This document shows, in pieces, positions 7,174 to 16,930 of a stretch of 56,019 bases of DNA; the first letter of the stretch is position 1; each line of letters opens with the position of its first letter. The notes under the pieces were generated by a model that did no database searches, had not been told where the DNA came from, and saw only the letters and a program-made list of their open reading frames with translations. The stretch spans positions 1-56,019 of the forward strand of contig JAGBHT010000043.1 of the NCBI GenBank assembly GCA_017935365.1, given 5' to 3'. The position numbers and the translations under genes are program-made. Source of the stretch: Ruminiclostridium sp. (GTDB lineage: Bacteria > Bacillota > Clostridia > Oscillospirales > Ruminococcaceae).

Positions 7174-8121
7174 TTATTGTGCGTTAAGTCCCGAGTAGAT
7201 ATTTGTATCTATTCCGCTTATTTCTACGCCTTTGAGCTCAAACAGTTCGCTTATCGTTGCAAACTGGAAGCCTTTTTCGAGCAGTAAAGGTATTGCCTTG
7301 TCAAGCGCTTCGACAGTCTTTGAATTGCCCTCGGCATCGTGGAGCAGGAAGATCACGCCGTCTGCGGCTTTTTTCTCAAGATACTTTGCCCTGTAGTCTG
7401 CTGTAACTCTGTCCTCCCAATCGTTGCAACCGTATCCGCTGATAAAAGTCATATCAATGTTGTCATACATTGTATTGTTTACGGCTATGTACGGCGGACG
7501 GAAGAACTTTGGGGTAGTACCTGTGATCTCCTTGACTTTTTCGTTTACAAAATCAACTTCTTCTTTGATTTCGTCGGCGGTCATCTTGTCCATGTAGCTG
7601 TGTGTCTTTGAATGGTTTTCAATATCACATCCGAGATCATAGGCACGTTTGACCGATTTAGCCGATTCGTCGTTTATATTGTTTCCGATAAGGAAGAAGG
7701 ACGCTCTTACCTGATATTTTTCAAGCACATCAAGTATCTCCATAGTGGTTGTGGCGTTCGGACCGTCATCAAATGTGATCGCTATTGTAGGTTTAGAGGG
7801 GTCAAGTTCATAGTCTATGCGATTTATTGTATCGCTGTCGTTGCTATCGGGTGCAGAAGACACCGTTTCGTCCGTCTGAGCGGTCGTTTCAGCAGAGGTT
7901 TCGGGAGCGGATGTTTCTGTGCTTTCAGAAGAAGTGGCGGAAGAAGCAGTTTCGTCTGCTGAACTGCTTTCAGGTGCGGCAGAGGTGCTGTCGGTGCTTA
8001 CAGTTGCAGAAGATGATGAAGTTGTGTTTTCGGCTGTTGACTGTGATGAGTTTGCAGACGAGGAACAGCCTGTAAGGCAGAGGGCGGCAACAAGAGCCGC
8101 AGTGATGAGCTTTACTTTCAT
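7174..8121 (-). CDS. Polysaccharide deacetylase lipoprotein (NodB domain)
   Basis: Exported lipoprotein of 315 residues. The signal peptide ends in a lipobox (CLTGC, Cys19), followed by a Ser/Thr/Glu-rich linker to about residue 95 and a NodB carbohydrate-esterase-4 domain. The metal- and acid-binding motifs TFDDGP and HSKTH (H-x3-H) and the FFRPPY motif are present, so it should be catalytically competent. The likely substrate is N-acetylated cell-wall glycan, but a dietary glycan cannot be excluded. It is the third gene of an envelope operon with the SH3 and transglutaminase-like proteins, 19 bases after the latter. Confidence 0.9.
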   Translation of the reverse strand: MKVKLITAALVAALCLTGCSSSANSSQSTAENTTSSSSATVSTDSTSAAPESSSADETASSATSSESTETSAPETSAETTAQTDETVSSAPDSNDSDTINRIDYELDPSKPTIAITFDDGPNATTTMEILDVLEKYQVRASFFLIGNNINDESAKSVKRAYDLGCDIENHSKTHSYMDKMTADEIKEEVDFVNEKVKEITGTTPKFFRPPYIAVNNTMYDNIDMTFISGYGCNDWEDRVTADYRAKYLEKKAADGVIFLLHDAEGNSKTVEALDKAIPLLLEKGFQFATISELFELKGVEISGIDTNIYSGLNAQ

Positions 8122-8140
8122 GATGAATTTCCTTTCAGGA

Positions 8141-9466
8141 TTATTTTTTATTCTTTCTTATCCATTTAATGTTAATTATATTGATTACAAGACCGATGAC
8201 GACTGCAACGGAAAGCACAACGATCCATATAAGATTATTATACTGCGGCGGTTCGTCCTGCTCAGAAATATAGCTTGTCACAGGAGTGTAATCTGCCGGT
8301 GCGGTGTAGGTCTGCGGTGTGCTTGCAGAGGTTGATTCTGCAACAGTGCTGTCGGCAGTCGTATTTGCGGTCGGTGTGTCTTCCGGGCTTGCGGCTGTAG
8401 TTTCCGATTCATTGAAATATTCGGCTGCTCTGAAATAATATCTCTTTTCGGCAAGGTAAGCACAGTGGTCAAACGACAGCGCAAGCGGCGATATATCAAA
8501 ATACATCTGTGAATTTGCGCCCAGCGATTTGTATTTGTTGTTTTCAAATTTCAGGTTGCTGTCCCATACGCAGTCGACCCATATCCACCTGTCATTTATC
8601 AGAGCGGCGCACCATTCGTGATTTACAGGTCCGTCTGCAAGCTCGGAGTAATCTACCGTGTCTGACGTTACCGTACCTTTTACGTTTACGACATAAAGCC
8701 CCTGTGCTTCACACAGTGCGCTGAAAAGTGCGGAATAGCCGACGCATACTGTTTTGTGGCTTTTGAGAACATTCTTTATGCATATCTCGGACTGAGTTAC
8801 CGAATTTTCTCTTGCGTCACGGTCGTAATAGATATTGTCGGATACCCATTTCGCTATCGCTTCGAGCTTCTTGTATTCGTCCTTGATATCTCCTGCAATG
8901 TAATCTGCAAGATATGCGACTTCGTCAAGCGTCTGTTTCACGCTTTCTTCCGTAAGCTCGTCAGTGACATATCCTGCCCACGACTTTGCGGAAGTCGGTA
9001 CTACTTTTTCAAGCACCGAAAGATTCTGTTCGCCAAGTCCGTTATCGGGAAAATACCGGTTATCATCGTACATTATGAGATAGCTCAGTCTTGCGCCGGA
9101 TTTCAATGTAATTACCAGTCGGTCGGAATTGCCGACAGGCTCGGAAGGGTTCAAAACCGATGAGAACGTTCCGTCATTGTTCACTTTAAGAGTAGAAGAA
9201 ACTGTACCGCTGTTCTGAAACGTAATATCCGTCACGGGGTCGTTTTTATAACAACCTTCCACAAGTACAGAACGGTTGTTTATCGTGATCTTGCTGTAGT
9301 ATTCCTTGTTTTCTCCGGTGACAAGTTCATAGCATTTTTCCGGTTTCTTTACGATTTCGTCCGAAGAATTGTCAATACTTTCGGCAAAGCAGAAAGTCGG
9401 TAAAGTGAAAAACATTATCAGAGTAACGAAAACCGCAGGTATTTTTCTGTTTATAACGAAATCCAA
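8141..9466 (-). CDS. Transglutaminase-like domain protein, membrane-anchored
   Basis: Cell-surface protein of 441 residues. It has an N-terminal signal sequence (FVTLIMFFTLPTFCFAES), a beta-rich region, and a transglutaminase/protease-like domain with the Cys-His-Asp triad visible in CVGYSALFSALCEAQG, NHEWCAALI and WIWVDCVWDS. A Thr/Ala-rich linker, a C-terminal membrane helix (LIWIVVLSVAVVIGLVINII) and a lysine-rich tail follow. A TTG start at 9466 was chosen because AAGGAG lies five bases upstream; a TTG at 9490 lacks such a site. Possible roles are cross-linking or cleaving wall peptides. It lies between the SH3 and deacetylase genes. Confidence 0.85.
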   Translation of the reverse strand: MDFVINRKIPAVFVTLIMFFTLPTFCFAESIDNSSDEIVKKPEKCYELVTGENKEYYSKITINNRSVLVEGCYKNDPVTDITFQNSGTVSSTLKVNNDGTFSSVLNPSEPVGNSDRLVITLKSGARLSYLIMYDDNRYFPDNGLGEQNLSVLEKVVPTSAKSWAGYVTDELTEESVKQTLDEVAYLADYIAGDIKDEYKKLEAIAKWVSDNIYYDRDARENSVTQSEICIKNVLKSHKTVCVGYSALFSALCEAQGLYVVNVKGTVTSDTVDYSELADGPVNHEWCAALINDRWIWVDCVWDSNLKFENNKYKSLGANSQMYFDISPLALSFDHCAYLAEKRYYFRAAEYFNESETTAASPEDTPTANTTADSTVAESTSASTPQTYTAPADYTPVTSYISEQDEPPQYNNLIWIVVLSVAVVIGLVINIINIKWIRKNKK

Positions 9467-9496
9467 TTTTGCTCCTTGTCTGAACGACAATCGTTA

Positions 9497-9967
9497 TCAG
9501 CTTTCGCTGAGATAATCTCCGTGGATATATTCTCCGTTATCGAGTTTGTAATAACCTGTGTCGGTTACGGCAACAACGTTTACAACATCTCCGTAAGAAT
9601 ATCCTCTTACTGTATCAGATCCCATTATTGCTCTTGTTCTGCTGTAGCAGGACTGATTTACATACATAGTGCCGCTGACTGTGTTTTCTGTCCACTCAAG
9701 CGGCTCTGCGGTAGTTTCCGGTGTGATTTCGGGCGCTTTGGTAGTAGTCGGTGCCGTTGTCTGTGCAGAGGTGGCAGGCGGTGTGGTTACCGGTGCCGGT
9801 GTTGTAGTGACAGGCGATGAGGGCGGAGTAGTGGCAGGAACAGAAACATTGCTTGTATTGCTGTCGTTTGGGGTAAGTATAGTTTTATGATTCAAAGACA
9901 CAACGACAGCGAGCACGAGTAACAGTGCTCCGCCGATGCCTATAAGCGTGTCGGTTGCTTTTCCCAA
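9497..9967 (-). CDS. Membrane-anchored SH3-domain protein
   Basis: A 156-residue protein with an N-terminal membrane helix (GIGGALLLVLAVVVSL), a proline/threonine-rich linker at about residues 35-90, and a C-terminal bacterial SH3-like domain (TMYVNQSCYSRTRAI to YKLDNGEYIHGDYL). Such domains usually bind wall peptides. Initiation is at TTG (9967-9965) with AGGAG upstream. It is the first gene of the minus-strand envelope operon and is preceded by a strong SigA promoter. No catalytic domain is present, so it is probably a wall-binding or scaffolding partner of the two downstream enzymes. Confidence 0.8.
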   Translation of the reverse strand: MGKATDTLIGIGGALLLVLAVVVSLNHKTILTPNDSNTSNVSVPATTPPSSPVTTTPAPVTTPPATSAQTTAPTTTKAPEITPETTAEPLEWTENTVSGTMYVNQSCYSRTRAIMGSDTVRGYSYGDVVNVVAVTDTGYYKLDNGEYIHGDYLSES

Positions 9968-10034
9968 GATATATTATCTCCTTTTTCTGATTTCTGAAAG
10001 TAATATGGCTTTGTACTTAAAAAGTCTGTATACT

Positions 10035-10063
10035 ATTATATCAAGGCAAGGCGCAACAGTCAA
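10035..10063 (-). promoter_or_regulatory. SigA-type promoter of the envelope operon
   Basis: On the minus strand: TTGACT (10063-10058), a 17-nt spacer, and TATAAT (10040-10035), upstream of the SH3-domain gene. Confidence 0.75.
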
Positions 10064-10191
10064 CAGTTATGGAAAAAAAGATAATTCCGACGCGCAGATT
10101 TTCCGCAATAAATATTAAAATCGGGAAAGGCATAGACGTGATGAAGTGGCTTCTTTTTGTTATCCGATATAAGAGTTGAAGTCATTTTACC

Positions 10192-10220
10192 TTGACATGC
10201 GTATGAAATCATGATATACT
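10192..10220 (+). promoter_or_regulatory. SigA-type promoter of the hom-pyrH-polC run
   Basis: TTGACA (10192-10197), a 17-nt spacer, and TATACT (10215-10220), 46 bases before the hom start codon. It is the only strong promoter I see ahead of this nine-gene run. Confidence 0.8.
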
Positions 10221-10265
10221 TAGAACTGTATAAATCGAACAAAAGAAAACGGAGGATAGTTTTCA

Positions 10266-11489
10266 ATGGCAAAAATAGCAGTTCTCGGCTACGGCGTCGT
10301 AGGTTCAGGCACAGTCGAGGTTATTGAGAAGAATAAGGAAGGTCTTTTAAAGAAAGCCGGTCAGGAGATAGAGATAAAGTATATTCTTGATCTGCGTGAT
10401 TTCCCCGATAGTCCTTATAAAGACAAGTTTGTAAAGGACTTCAACGTTATATTGAACGACCCTGAAATTTCGGTTGTGGTTGAGGTTATAGGCGGTATCA
10501 AGCCTTCATACGATTTTGTAAAGTCTTCGCTTCTTGCAGGAAAGAGCGTTGTAACATCAAACAAGGAGCTTGTTGCAAAGAAGGGTGCAGAGCTTCTGAA
10601 GATAGCACACGAGAAGGGCGTAAACTTCTTCTTCGAGGCAAGTGTAGGCGGCGGTATCCCGATCATCAGACCGCTTCACCAGTGCCTTTCCGCTAACCGT
10701 ATAGATGAAATAGCAGGTATCTTAAACGGTACTACAAACTTTATACTTACAAAGATGATCCGTGACAACATGGCATTTGATGTCGCACTCAAGACGGCTC
10801 AGGAGCTTGGTTATGCTGAGCGTAACCCTTCTGCCGATGTTGACGGTATCGACGCTTGCAGAAAGATCTGTATTCTTGCATCTCTTTCGTTCGGCAAGCA
10901 CGTTTATCCCGATAATATCCATACCGAGGGCATCACAAAGATCACACCCGAGGACGTTGCTTATTGCGAGAACTTCGGCGGTTCCATAAAGCTTATCGGC
11001 TGGGCTTCAAGACAGCCCGATGAAAAGGTTGCGGTTATGGTATGCCCTGCATTTATCCGTGCAGACAGCCAGCTTGCAGGCGTTAACGATGTATTCAATG
11101 CAATTCTTGTAAGAGGCGACTCTACAGGCGACGTTGTATTCTACGGCAAGGGTGCGGGTAAGCTCCCGACAGCAAGCGCAGTTGTAGCCGACGTTGTTAT
11201 TGCAGTAAAGATGAATTCTTCAAGTAAGTCGCTTTACTGGGAAGACAGCGATCAGGATTTCATCGAAGATACAGATAAGATCGTTCTTGAGAATTATATC
11301 CGTGTTGACGGTGTTTCAAAGTACGAGGCAGAGGCTCTGTTCGGCAAGGTGACCTACCTTACAAGAAAGGGCGCACCCGAAAGCGAGCTTGCATTCATCA
11401 CTCCCGTAATCAGCGAAAAGGATTGCAATGAAGCTATTGCAAAGCTCGGCGACAAGGTACTCGGTCGTATAAGAGTTCTTGATTATTGA
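10266..11489 (+). CDS. hom: Homoserine dehydrogenase
   Basis: NAD(P)H-dependent reduction of aspartate semialdehyde to homoserine, the branch point to threonine and methionine. The N-terminal Rossmann motif is [13 protein letters not shown]. The catalytic region includes [22 protein letters not shown] and [17 protein letters not shown]. The C-terminal 85 residues have the pattern of an ACT domain ([30 protein letters not shown]), which suggests allosteric control. At 407 residues it is slightly short for the family. GGAGG precedes the ATG. It heads the run leading into pyrH, the position usually held by rpsB-tsf. Confidence 0.95.
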   Translation: MAKIAVLGYGVVGSGTVEVIEKNKEGLLKKAGQEIEIKYILDLRDFPDSPYKDKFVKDFNVILNDPEISVVVEVIGGIKPSYDFVKSSLLAGKSVVTSNKELVAKKGAELLKIAHEKGVNFFFEASVGGGIPIIRPLHQCLSANRIDEIAGILNGTTNFILTKMIRDNMAFDVALKTAQELGYAERNPSADVDGIDACRKICILASLSFGKHVYPDNIHTEGITKITPEDVAYCENFGGSIKLIGWASRQPDEKVAVMVCPAFIRADSQLAGVNDVFNAILVRGDSTGDVVFYGKGAGKLPTASAVVADVVIAVKMNSSSKSLYWEDSDQDFIEDTDKIVLENYIRVDGVSKYEAEALFGKVTYLTRKGAPESELAFITPVISEKDCNEAIAKLGDKVLGRIRVLDY

Positions 11490-11523
11490 TAAACTAAATT
11501 TGCCATTTGAAAGGAAAAACAAT

Positions 11524-12243
11524 ATGTCCGAAAATCAGCCAAAGTACAAGAGAATACTTTTAAAGCTCAGCGGTGAAGCGCTTGCAGGCGACAAGAAGAT
11601 GGGACTTGATATGCCCACTGTTACCGAAATATGCAAGAGTATAAAGAAGTGCTATGATGTCGGCACCGAGATCGGTATAGTTGTCGGCGGCGGCAACTAC
11701 TGGAGAGGTCGTTCAAGCGAGAGCATGGACAGAGTAAGAGCAGACCATATCGGTATGCTTGCGACCGCCATGAATGCACTTGCTGTTGCAGATGTGCTTG
11801 AAAGTCTGGGTTGTCAGGTGCGTGTACAGACGGCTATAGATATGAAGCAGGTCGCAGAGCCTTATATAAGACAGAAAGCTATAAGACACTTTGAAAAGGG
11901 CAGAATAGTAATATTCGGTTGCGGTACGGGAAGCCCGTTCTTCTCGACCGACAGTGCCGCCGCACTGAGAGCCGCAGAAATAAATGCTGATATACTGCTC
12001 AAAGCTACAATGGTTGACGGTATCTACGACAAGGATCCCCACAAGTACGACGATGCGGTGAAGTATGATTCACTCACACATCAGCAGATACTTGTACAGA
12101 GCCTTAAGGTCATGGACAGCGCGGCTGCTGCAATGTGCCGTGAAAACAAGACGCCTATCCTTGTATTCGATCTGAGCAGACCGGATAATATCTTTGACGC
12201 AGTAATGGGCAAGAAGATAGGTACGGTAGTCAGCGACAAGTAA
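11524..12243 (+). CDS. pyrH: UMP kinase
   Basis: Hexameric bacterial UMP kinase of the amino-acid-kinase fold, 239 residues, converting UMP to UDP for nucleotide and cell-wall precursor synthesis. Landmarks are [23 protein letters not shown], the acceptor-site region [13 protein letters not shown] and [20 protein letters not shown]. The ATG at 11524 was chosen because it follows GAAAGGA and matches the usual N-terminus; the frame is open a little further upstream. It is immediately followed by frr, the widespread pyrH-frr pair. Confidence 0.97.
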   Translation: MSENQPKYKRILLKLSGEALAGDKKMGLDMPTVTEICKSIKKCYDVGTEIGIVVGGGNYWRGRSSESMDRVRADHIGMLATAMNALAVADVLESLGCQVRVQTAIDMKQVAEPYIRQKAIRHFEKGRIVIFGCGTGSPFFSTDSAAALRAAEINADILLKATMVDGIYDKDPHKYDDAVKYDSLTHQQILVQSLKVMDSAAAAMCRENKTPILVFDLSRPDNIFDAVMGKKIGTVVSDK

Positions 12244-12293
12244 GCTACAGGTAAATAAAAAACGATAATATACACCCGAAAGGAAATTAACCA

Positions 12294-12848
12294 ATGAAAG
12301 ACGTAATCAATACCGCTAAGGACAAAATGGGCAAGTGCGTAGCCGCTGTTGAAACAGAATACGCATCGATCCGTGCAGGAAGAGCCAACCCCGCAGTTTT
12401 AGACAAAGTAACCGTTGACTATTACGGAGTACCCACACAGATAAACGCTATGGCGGCTGTAGCGGTTTCAGAGGCAAGAGTGCTTGTTATCACTCCCTGG
12501 GACGCTTCAACACTGAAGTCAATCGAAAAGGCTATCCTTGCAAGCGATATCGGAATTACTCCCACAAACGACGGTAAGGCTATCCGTATCACATTCCCCC
12601 AGCTCACAGAGGAAAGAAGAAAAGAGCTCTGCAAGCAGGTAAAGAAGATCGCCGAGGAAGGTAAGGTTGCTGTACGCAACGTTCGCCGTGACGCTATGGA
12701 AAAGTTTAAGGCTATGAAGAAGAACAACGAAATAACCGAGGACGATCTCAAGAACTGCGAAAAGGACGTTCAGAAGCTCACAGACAAGTACTGTGACGAA
12801 ATGGACGCCGCAAGCAGCGCAAAAGAAAAAGAGATCATGACAGTTTAA
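12294..12848 (+). CDS. frr: Ribosome recycling factor
   Basis: RRF, 184 residues, which with EF-G splits post-termination ribosomes. Family signatures are EYASIRAGRANPAVLDKV, YYGVPTQINAMA, ITPWD and FPQLTEERRKELCKQVKK. The two-domain layout (a three-helix bundle with an inserted beta domain) and the length are typical. A GAAAGGAAA ribosome site precedes the ATG. It lies 50 bases after pyrH, and the next gene, uppS, begins in the same frame 15 bases after its stop codon. Confidence 0.97.
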   Translation: MKDVINTAKDKMGKCVAAVETEYASIRAGRANPAVLDKVTVDYYGVPTQINAMAAVAVSEARVLVITPWDASTLKSIEKAILASDIGITPTNDGKAIRITFPQLTEERRKELCKQVKKIAEEGKVAVRNVRRDAMEKFKAMKKNNEITEDDLKNCEKDVQKLTDKYCDEMDAASSAKEKEIMTV

Positions 12849-12863
12849 TTATCGGTAATTGAA

Positions 12864-13586
12864 TTGGCTGATATAAATAAAGATGCTTTACCGTGCGTTC
12901 CGCTCCATGTCGGATTTATCATGGACGGAAACGGCAGGTGGGCTAAAAAAAGAGGACTTCCGAGAAAAGCAGGTCATTCACAGGGCGCAAAGGTATTCAG
13001 GCGCACTGTTGAGGACTGCCGTGATATCGGAATAAAATACTGCACTTTCTATGCGTTTTCAACCGAAAACTGGAAACGTCCGAAAGATGAAGTTGACGCC
13101 ATAATGAAACTGCTTGAAAAATATCTTGACGATATACGCAGTATGGCGCAGAAGAATACAAGGATAATCTTCCTTGGCGATAAGTCTGCATTTGCGGAAG
13201 ATATACAGGCAAGACTTGTCGAGATCGAAGAAATATCAAAGAATAACGACGGTCTGTACGTTCTCGTCGCATTGAATTACGGCGGTAAGGACGAGATACT
13301 GACTGCAGCAAAGCGTCTTGCGCAGGATTATAAGGACGGAAAGGTAAACCTTGACGACTTTACCGAGGACGACTTTGACAATTATCTTTATACAAAGGGC
13401 ATTCCTCCGGTTGATCTTATCATAAGACCGAGCGGAGAGCAGAGAACATCCAACTTCCTTATCTGGCAGGGAGCTTATGCCGAGCTATTGTTCATGGATG
13501 TTCTGTGGCCGGATTTCACAAAGAAGGATCTTATTGCGGCTTGTAACGAGTACGCAAGGAGAAACCGGAGATTCGGCGGACTGTAA
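12864..13586 (+). CDS. uppS: Undecaprenyl diphosphate synthase (isoprenyl transferase)
   Basis: Cis-prenyltransferase of 240 residues that makes undecaprenyl diphosphate, the lipid carrier for peptidoglycan. The catalytic motif GFIMDGNGRWAKKRG with its aspartate, FYAFSTENWKRP, and the C-terminal RPSGEQRTSNFLIWQ are all present. The start is unusual: no ATG lies before the catalytic motif, so TTG at 12864 (or ATT at 12858) is used, with no strong ribosome site. Translation is probably coupled to frr, whose stop is 15 bases upstream. It supplies the same carrier pathway as dxr and ispG downstream. Confidence 0.95.
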   Translation: MADINKDALPCVPLHVGFIMDGNGRWAKKRGLPRKAGHSQGAKVFRRTVEDCRDIGIKYCTFYAFSTENWKRPKDEVDAIMKLLEKYLDDIRSMAQKNTRIIFLGDKSAFAEDIQARLVEIEEISKNNDGLYVLVALNYGGKDEILTAAKRLAQDYKDGKVNLDDFTEDDFDNYLYTKGIPPVDLIIRPSGEQRTSNFLIWQGAYAELLFMDVLWPDFTKKDLIAACNEYARRNRRFGGL

Positions 13587-13616
13587 TGCACTTCTGAAAG
13601 GAAAAAGAACTACAAG

Positions 13617-14468
13617 ATGGTAACCAGAATTGTGACCGCTCTGGTAGCGATACCGATCGGTATATTAATTATTGCGCTGAACAACGAGATACTTTATTAT
13701 GTTGCTATGACGGCTTTTTCGGTTATAGCAGTGTACGAAATGCTCGTTACGACCAAATATCTGAAGAATAAGTTCACATCTGCCGTAAGCCTTTTATTTG
13801 CGGCGATCACACCTATTCTGTTCTGGATAGAGCCTCTGAGGAACAACGTAAAGCTGATATATTTCGGCTTTGTCGTTATAATGCTTCTCGGAATGCTGTT
13901 CAATCACGAGAAGGCAAGATTTGAGCAGGTCTCTCTTGTTGCATTTATATCGATAACAATACCGCTTGCGCTTTGCTCGATCGCATTTATGCGTACAAAA
14001 TTCCCCGAACACGCTACTTTCCTTATCGTTTACACTATGGTAAGCGCATGGATCGGCGATGCAGGAGCTTATTTTGTCGGAACTTTTCTCGGCAAGCATA
14101 AGATGTGCCCCGCTATAAGCCCCAAGAAGACCTGGGAGGGCTTTGCAGGCGGAATTATCACATCGGGCGTTTTTGCTGTAATAATGAGCTTTGCCTATGA
14201 GCTTATCGACAGCATGATAAACGGCGGAGTGCATACATTCAGCGTAAACTGGGTATATCTCACTATACTCGCACTGGTTATATCGGGACTGGGTGTTGTC
14301 GGAGATCTGTCCGCATCACTTGTAAAGCGTGAATGCTCCGTAAAGGATTTCGGTAATATACTGCCCGGACACGGCGGTATTCTTGACCGCTTTGACAGCG
14401 TTCTGCTTGCCGCACCCTTTGCGTATATGATGTTCCAGATATATTTCCCCGTAACCCCAATAGCATAA
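13617..14468 (+). CDS. cdsA: Phosphatidate cytidylyltransferase
   Basis: Integral membrane enzyme of 283 residues making CDP-diacylglycerol from phosphatidate and CTP, the entry to phospholipid synthesis. At least seven hydrophobic segments are visible. The family signature lies in the last third: SPKKTWEGFAGG, GDLSASLVKRECSVKDFG and LPGHGGILDRFDSVL. GAAAGGAAA precedes the ATG. It follows uppS in the conserved order. A hairpin lies between it and dxr. Confidence 0.96.
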   Translation: MVTRIVTALVAIPIGILIIALNNEILYYVAMTAFSVIAVYEMLVTTKYLKNKFTSAVSLLFAAITPILFWIEPLRNNVKLIYFGFVVIMLLGMLFNHEKARFEQVSLVAFISITIPLALCSIAFMRTKFPEHATFLIVYTMVSAWIGDAGAYFVGTFLGKHKMCPAISPKKTWEGFAGGIITSGVFAVIMSFAYELIDSMINGGVHTFSVNWVYLTILALVISGLGVVGDLSASLVKRECSVKDFGNILPGHGGILDRFDSVLLAAPFAYMMFQIYFPVTPIA

Positions 14469-14485
14469 TCGTGAAATCAAATTAC

Positions 14486-14514
14486 AATGCCGAAGCGGAA
14501 TACTCTTCGGCATT
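14486..14514 (+). terminator. Hairpin between cdsA and dxr
   Basis: Ten-base-pair stem AATGCCGAAG/CTTCGGCATT with a 9-nt loop, followed by only a short T-rich tail. It is probably a partial terminator or RNA-processing site within the run. dxr has no obvious promoter of its own, so read-through is expected. Confidence 0.4.
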
Positions 14515-14536
14515 ATTTGTCATAAAGAGGTAACAA

Positions 14537-15682
14537 TTGAGTATTATAAAGAATATAGCTCTGCTCGGCAGTACCGGCTCGATAGGCACGCAGACGCTTG
14601 ATGTATGCCGTATGCACGGCATCAGACCTGTCGCTCTGTGCGCCGCAAGAAATACGGAACTGCTTGAAAAGCAAGCCCGTGAATTTATGCCGGGCACAGT
14701 CTGCATATATGACGAAAACTGTTATAACGACCTGAAACAGCGCCTTTCCGACACAGATATAAAGGTATTTTGCGGAATGGACGGACTGTGTGAAGTGGCA
14801 TCACAGAAAACGGACGCCGTTGTAAATTCGGTTGTCGGTATGGTAGGATTGCGGCCTACTCTTGCGGCACTTGATGCCGGCAACAAGGTAGCGCTCGCTA
14901 ACAAGGAAACGCTGGTTACCGGCGGAGAGCTTGTAATGAATAAGGCTAAAGAGAAAAATCTTCCGATACTGCCTATAGACAGCGAACATTCGGCTATATT
15001 CCAGTCGCTTATGGCAAGCGGCGGCAGTAAGATAGAACGCATACTGCTGACTGCGTCGGGCGGACCTTTTTTCGGCCACAGCTACGATAGACTTAAAACC
15101 GTTACCAAGGCGCAGGCGCTTAAGCACCCCAACTGGAACATGGGTCAGAAGATAACCACCGACAGCGCAACGCTTATGAACAAGGGACTTGAGCTTATAG
15201 AAGCTGTATGGCTGTTCGGAGTAAAACCCGGACAGGTTGAAATAAATGTTCACAGACAGAGCATTCTTCACTCAGCGGTAGAGTTTGAGGACGGCTCGGT
15301 CATAGGACAGATGGGCGTACCGGATATGAGAATACCTATCCAGTTTGCACTGACTTATCCTGAAAGATTGCCGTCCCCGGCAAAAAGACTTTCGCTGTTT
15401 GATGTAGGTACATTGACATTTGAAAAGGCAGACGAGGAAACGTTCCTCTGTCTTAAATACGCAAAGAAGATGATCACAAAGGGCGGCACAGCCTGCACGG
15501 TCCTCAACAGTGCAAATGAGGCGGCTGTAGGACTGTTTCTCCAAGATAAGATCCCGTTTTACCGCATAGGAGAGCTTGTAGCCGACGCTTGTGAGAATGT
15601 CAGGGAGCACAGGGAGGTAACGCTCGGTAATATACTGGACAGTGAAAACACGGCAAGAGAATATGTGATCACACACGTTTAA
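14537..15682 (+). CDS. dxr: 1-deoxy-D-xylulose 5-phosphate reductoisomerase
   Basis: Second enzyme of the DXP isoprenoid route, 381 residues, NADPH dependent. The Rossmann motif is GSTGSIGTQTLDV. Catalytic-domain landmarks are ANKETLVTGG, the metal-site region PIDSEHSAIFQ, TASGGPF and KHPNWNMGQKITTDSATLMNKGLE. Initiation is at TTG (14537) with AAAGAGG eight bases upstream; no nearby ATG fits. With ispG and uppS in the same run it links isoprenoid supply to wall carrier-lipid synthesis. Confidence 0.97.
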   Translation: MSIIKNIALLGSTGSIGTQTLDVCRMHGIRPVALCAARNTELLEKQAREFMPGTVCIYDENCYNDLKQRLSDTDIKVFCGMDGLCEVASQKTDAVVNSVVGMVGLRPTLAALDAGNKVALANKETLVTGGELVMNKAKEKNLPILPIDSEHSAIFQSLMASGGSKIERILLTASGGPFFGHSYDRLKTVTKAQALKHPNWNMGQKITTDSATLMNKGLELIEAVWLFGVKPGQVEINVHRQSILHSAVEFEDGSVIGQMGVPDMRIPIQFALTYPERLPSPAKRLSLFDVGTLTFEKADEETFLCLKYAKKMITKGGTACTVLNSANEAAVGLFLQDKIPFYRIGELVADACENVREHREVTLGNILDSENTAREYVITHV

Positions 15683-15696
15683 ACAAGGAGGCACTT

Positions 15697-16929
15697 TTGA
15701 ACATACTCAATATTTTACTCGGAATACTTCTGTTCTTTATAATCATACTCGTACACGAATTCGGACATTTCACCGTTGCAAAACTTTGCAATATGAAAGT
15801 AAAGGAATTTGCGATAGGAATGGGTCCGAAGCTGTTCAAAAAGCGTATCGGCGAAACCGTGTTTGCATTCAAGGCACTGCCGATAGGCGGCTCTGTAATG
15901 CTTGACGAGGACGTTGAAAATGACGATCCCAGAAGTTTCAGAAACAGACCCGTGTGGATGAGAATACTGGTAATTGCCGCAGGCGCGTTTATGAACTTTG
16001 TTCTCGGTTTTATCTTCTGCATTATTTCCGTGCTTTGTTCAAGCAGTGTGACAACAACTACGGTTGCGGGTTTCCAGGAGGGCGCGATAAGCTCTTCTGT
16101 GCTTCAGGCAAATGATAAGATACTGAAAATCAACGGTATGAATATCTATACTACTATGGATATTTCGTTCCAGCTGTCAAACTCGCAGTCGAGAGGTATC
16201 GGCTCGCAGTATTACAGCTATGATTTCGTGGTTGAGCGAAACGGTCAGACAGTCGAGCTGAAAGACGTCAAGTTTGCGTCACGTTCATACGCAAAGATGA
16301 TTTCCGAATATAAAAAGCTGGTAGGCGAAAAAGAGGGCTATGCCGAGCTTCCCACAGCATATTTTGATATAGATACAAACAGTTATACAGCGGCTTTCAA
16401 AGAGCTTGAAAAGAACGACGCCGAGTTTGCAAAGTCGTTTACCGCAATTGCCGATGAATACAAGAGCGGATATACTTCAGAAGAGAACAATATGTATCTT
16501 GACTTCATCGTATACGGTCAGAAGCACAACTTTGTGAACGTGATACAGGCGGCGTGCGCCGACTTTATATCATATGGCAGACTTATCTGGATATCGTTCG
16601 GAAATCTGCTCAACGGAACATACGGACTTAACGAAATGTCAGGTCCTATCGGCGTTGTACAAAGTGTAAGCACAGTCGCGTCATTCGGCTGGGGCTCGCT
16701 TATGACGCTTGCGGCACTCATTGCGATAAATGTCGGCATTGTAAATCTTCTGCCTATACCCGCTATGGACGGCGGACGGCTTGTGTTCCTTTTCATAGAG
16801 CTGATAAGAAGAAAGCCTGTCAAGGCGGAGCATGAGGGTATGGTGCATTTTATCGGCATTGTTGCGCTTATGGTGCTTATGGTTATAGTAACGTTCAATG
16901 ACATTGTAAGAATATTTACGGGCGGTTAA
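15697..16929 (+). CDS. rseP: RIP metalloprotease RseP (site-2 protease)
   Basis: Intramembrane zinc protease of 410 residues. The HEFGH zinc motif (His20, Glu21, His24) lies in the first membrane helix. A periplasm-side PDZ-like region covers roughly residues 115-190, and the second metal/active-site motif NLLPIPAMDGGR lies in a C-terminal helix. It cleaves membrane-bound anti-sigma factors or remnant signal peptides. Initiation is at TTG (15697) with a perfect AAGGAGG upstream. It lies between dxr and ispG, the usual Firmicutes order. The membrane regulator at 5323 is one conceivable, untested substrate. Confidence 0.95.
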   Translation: MNILNILLGILLFFIIILVHEFGHFTVAKLCNMKVKEFAIGMGPKLFKKRIGETVFAFKALPIGGSVMLDEDVENDDPRSFRNRPVWMRILVIAAGAFMNFVLGFIFCIISVLCSSSVTTTTVAGFQEGAISSSVLQANDKILKINGMNIYTTMDISFQLSNSQSRGIGSQYYSYDFVVERNGQTVELKDVKFASRSYAKMISEYKKLVGEKEGYAELPTAYFDIDTNSYTAAFKELEKNDAEFAKSFTAIADEYKSGYTSEENNMYLDFIVYGQKHNFVNVIQAACADFISYGRLIWISFGNLLNGTYGLNEMSGPIGVVQSVSTVASFGWGSLMTLAALIAINVGIVNLLPIPAMDGGRLVFLFIELIRRKPVKAEHEGMVHFIGIVALMVLMVIVTFNDIVRIFTGG

Positions 16930-16930
16930 A

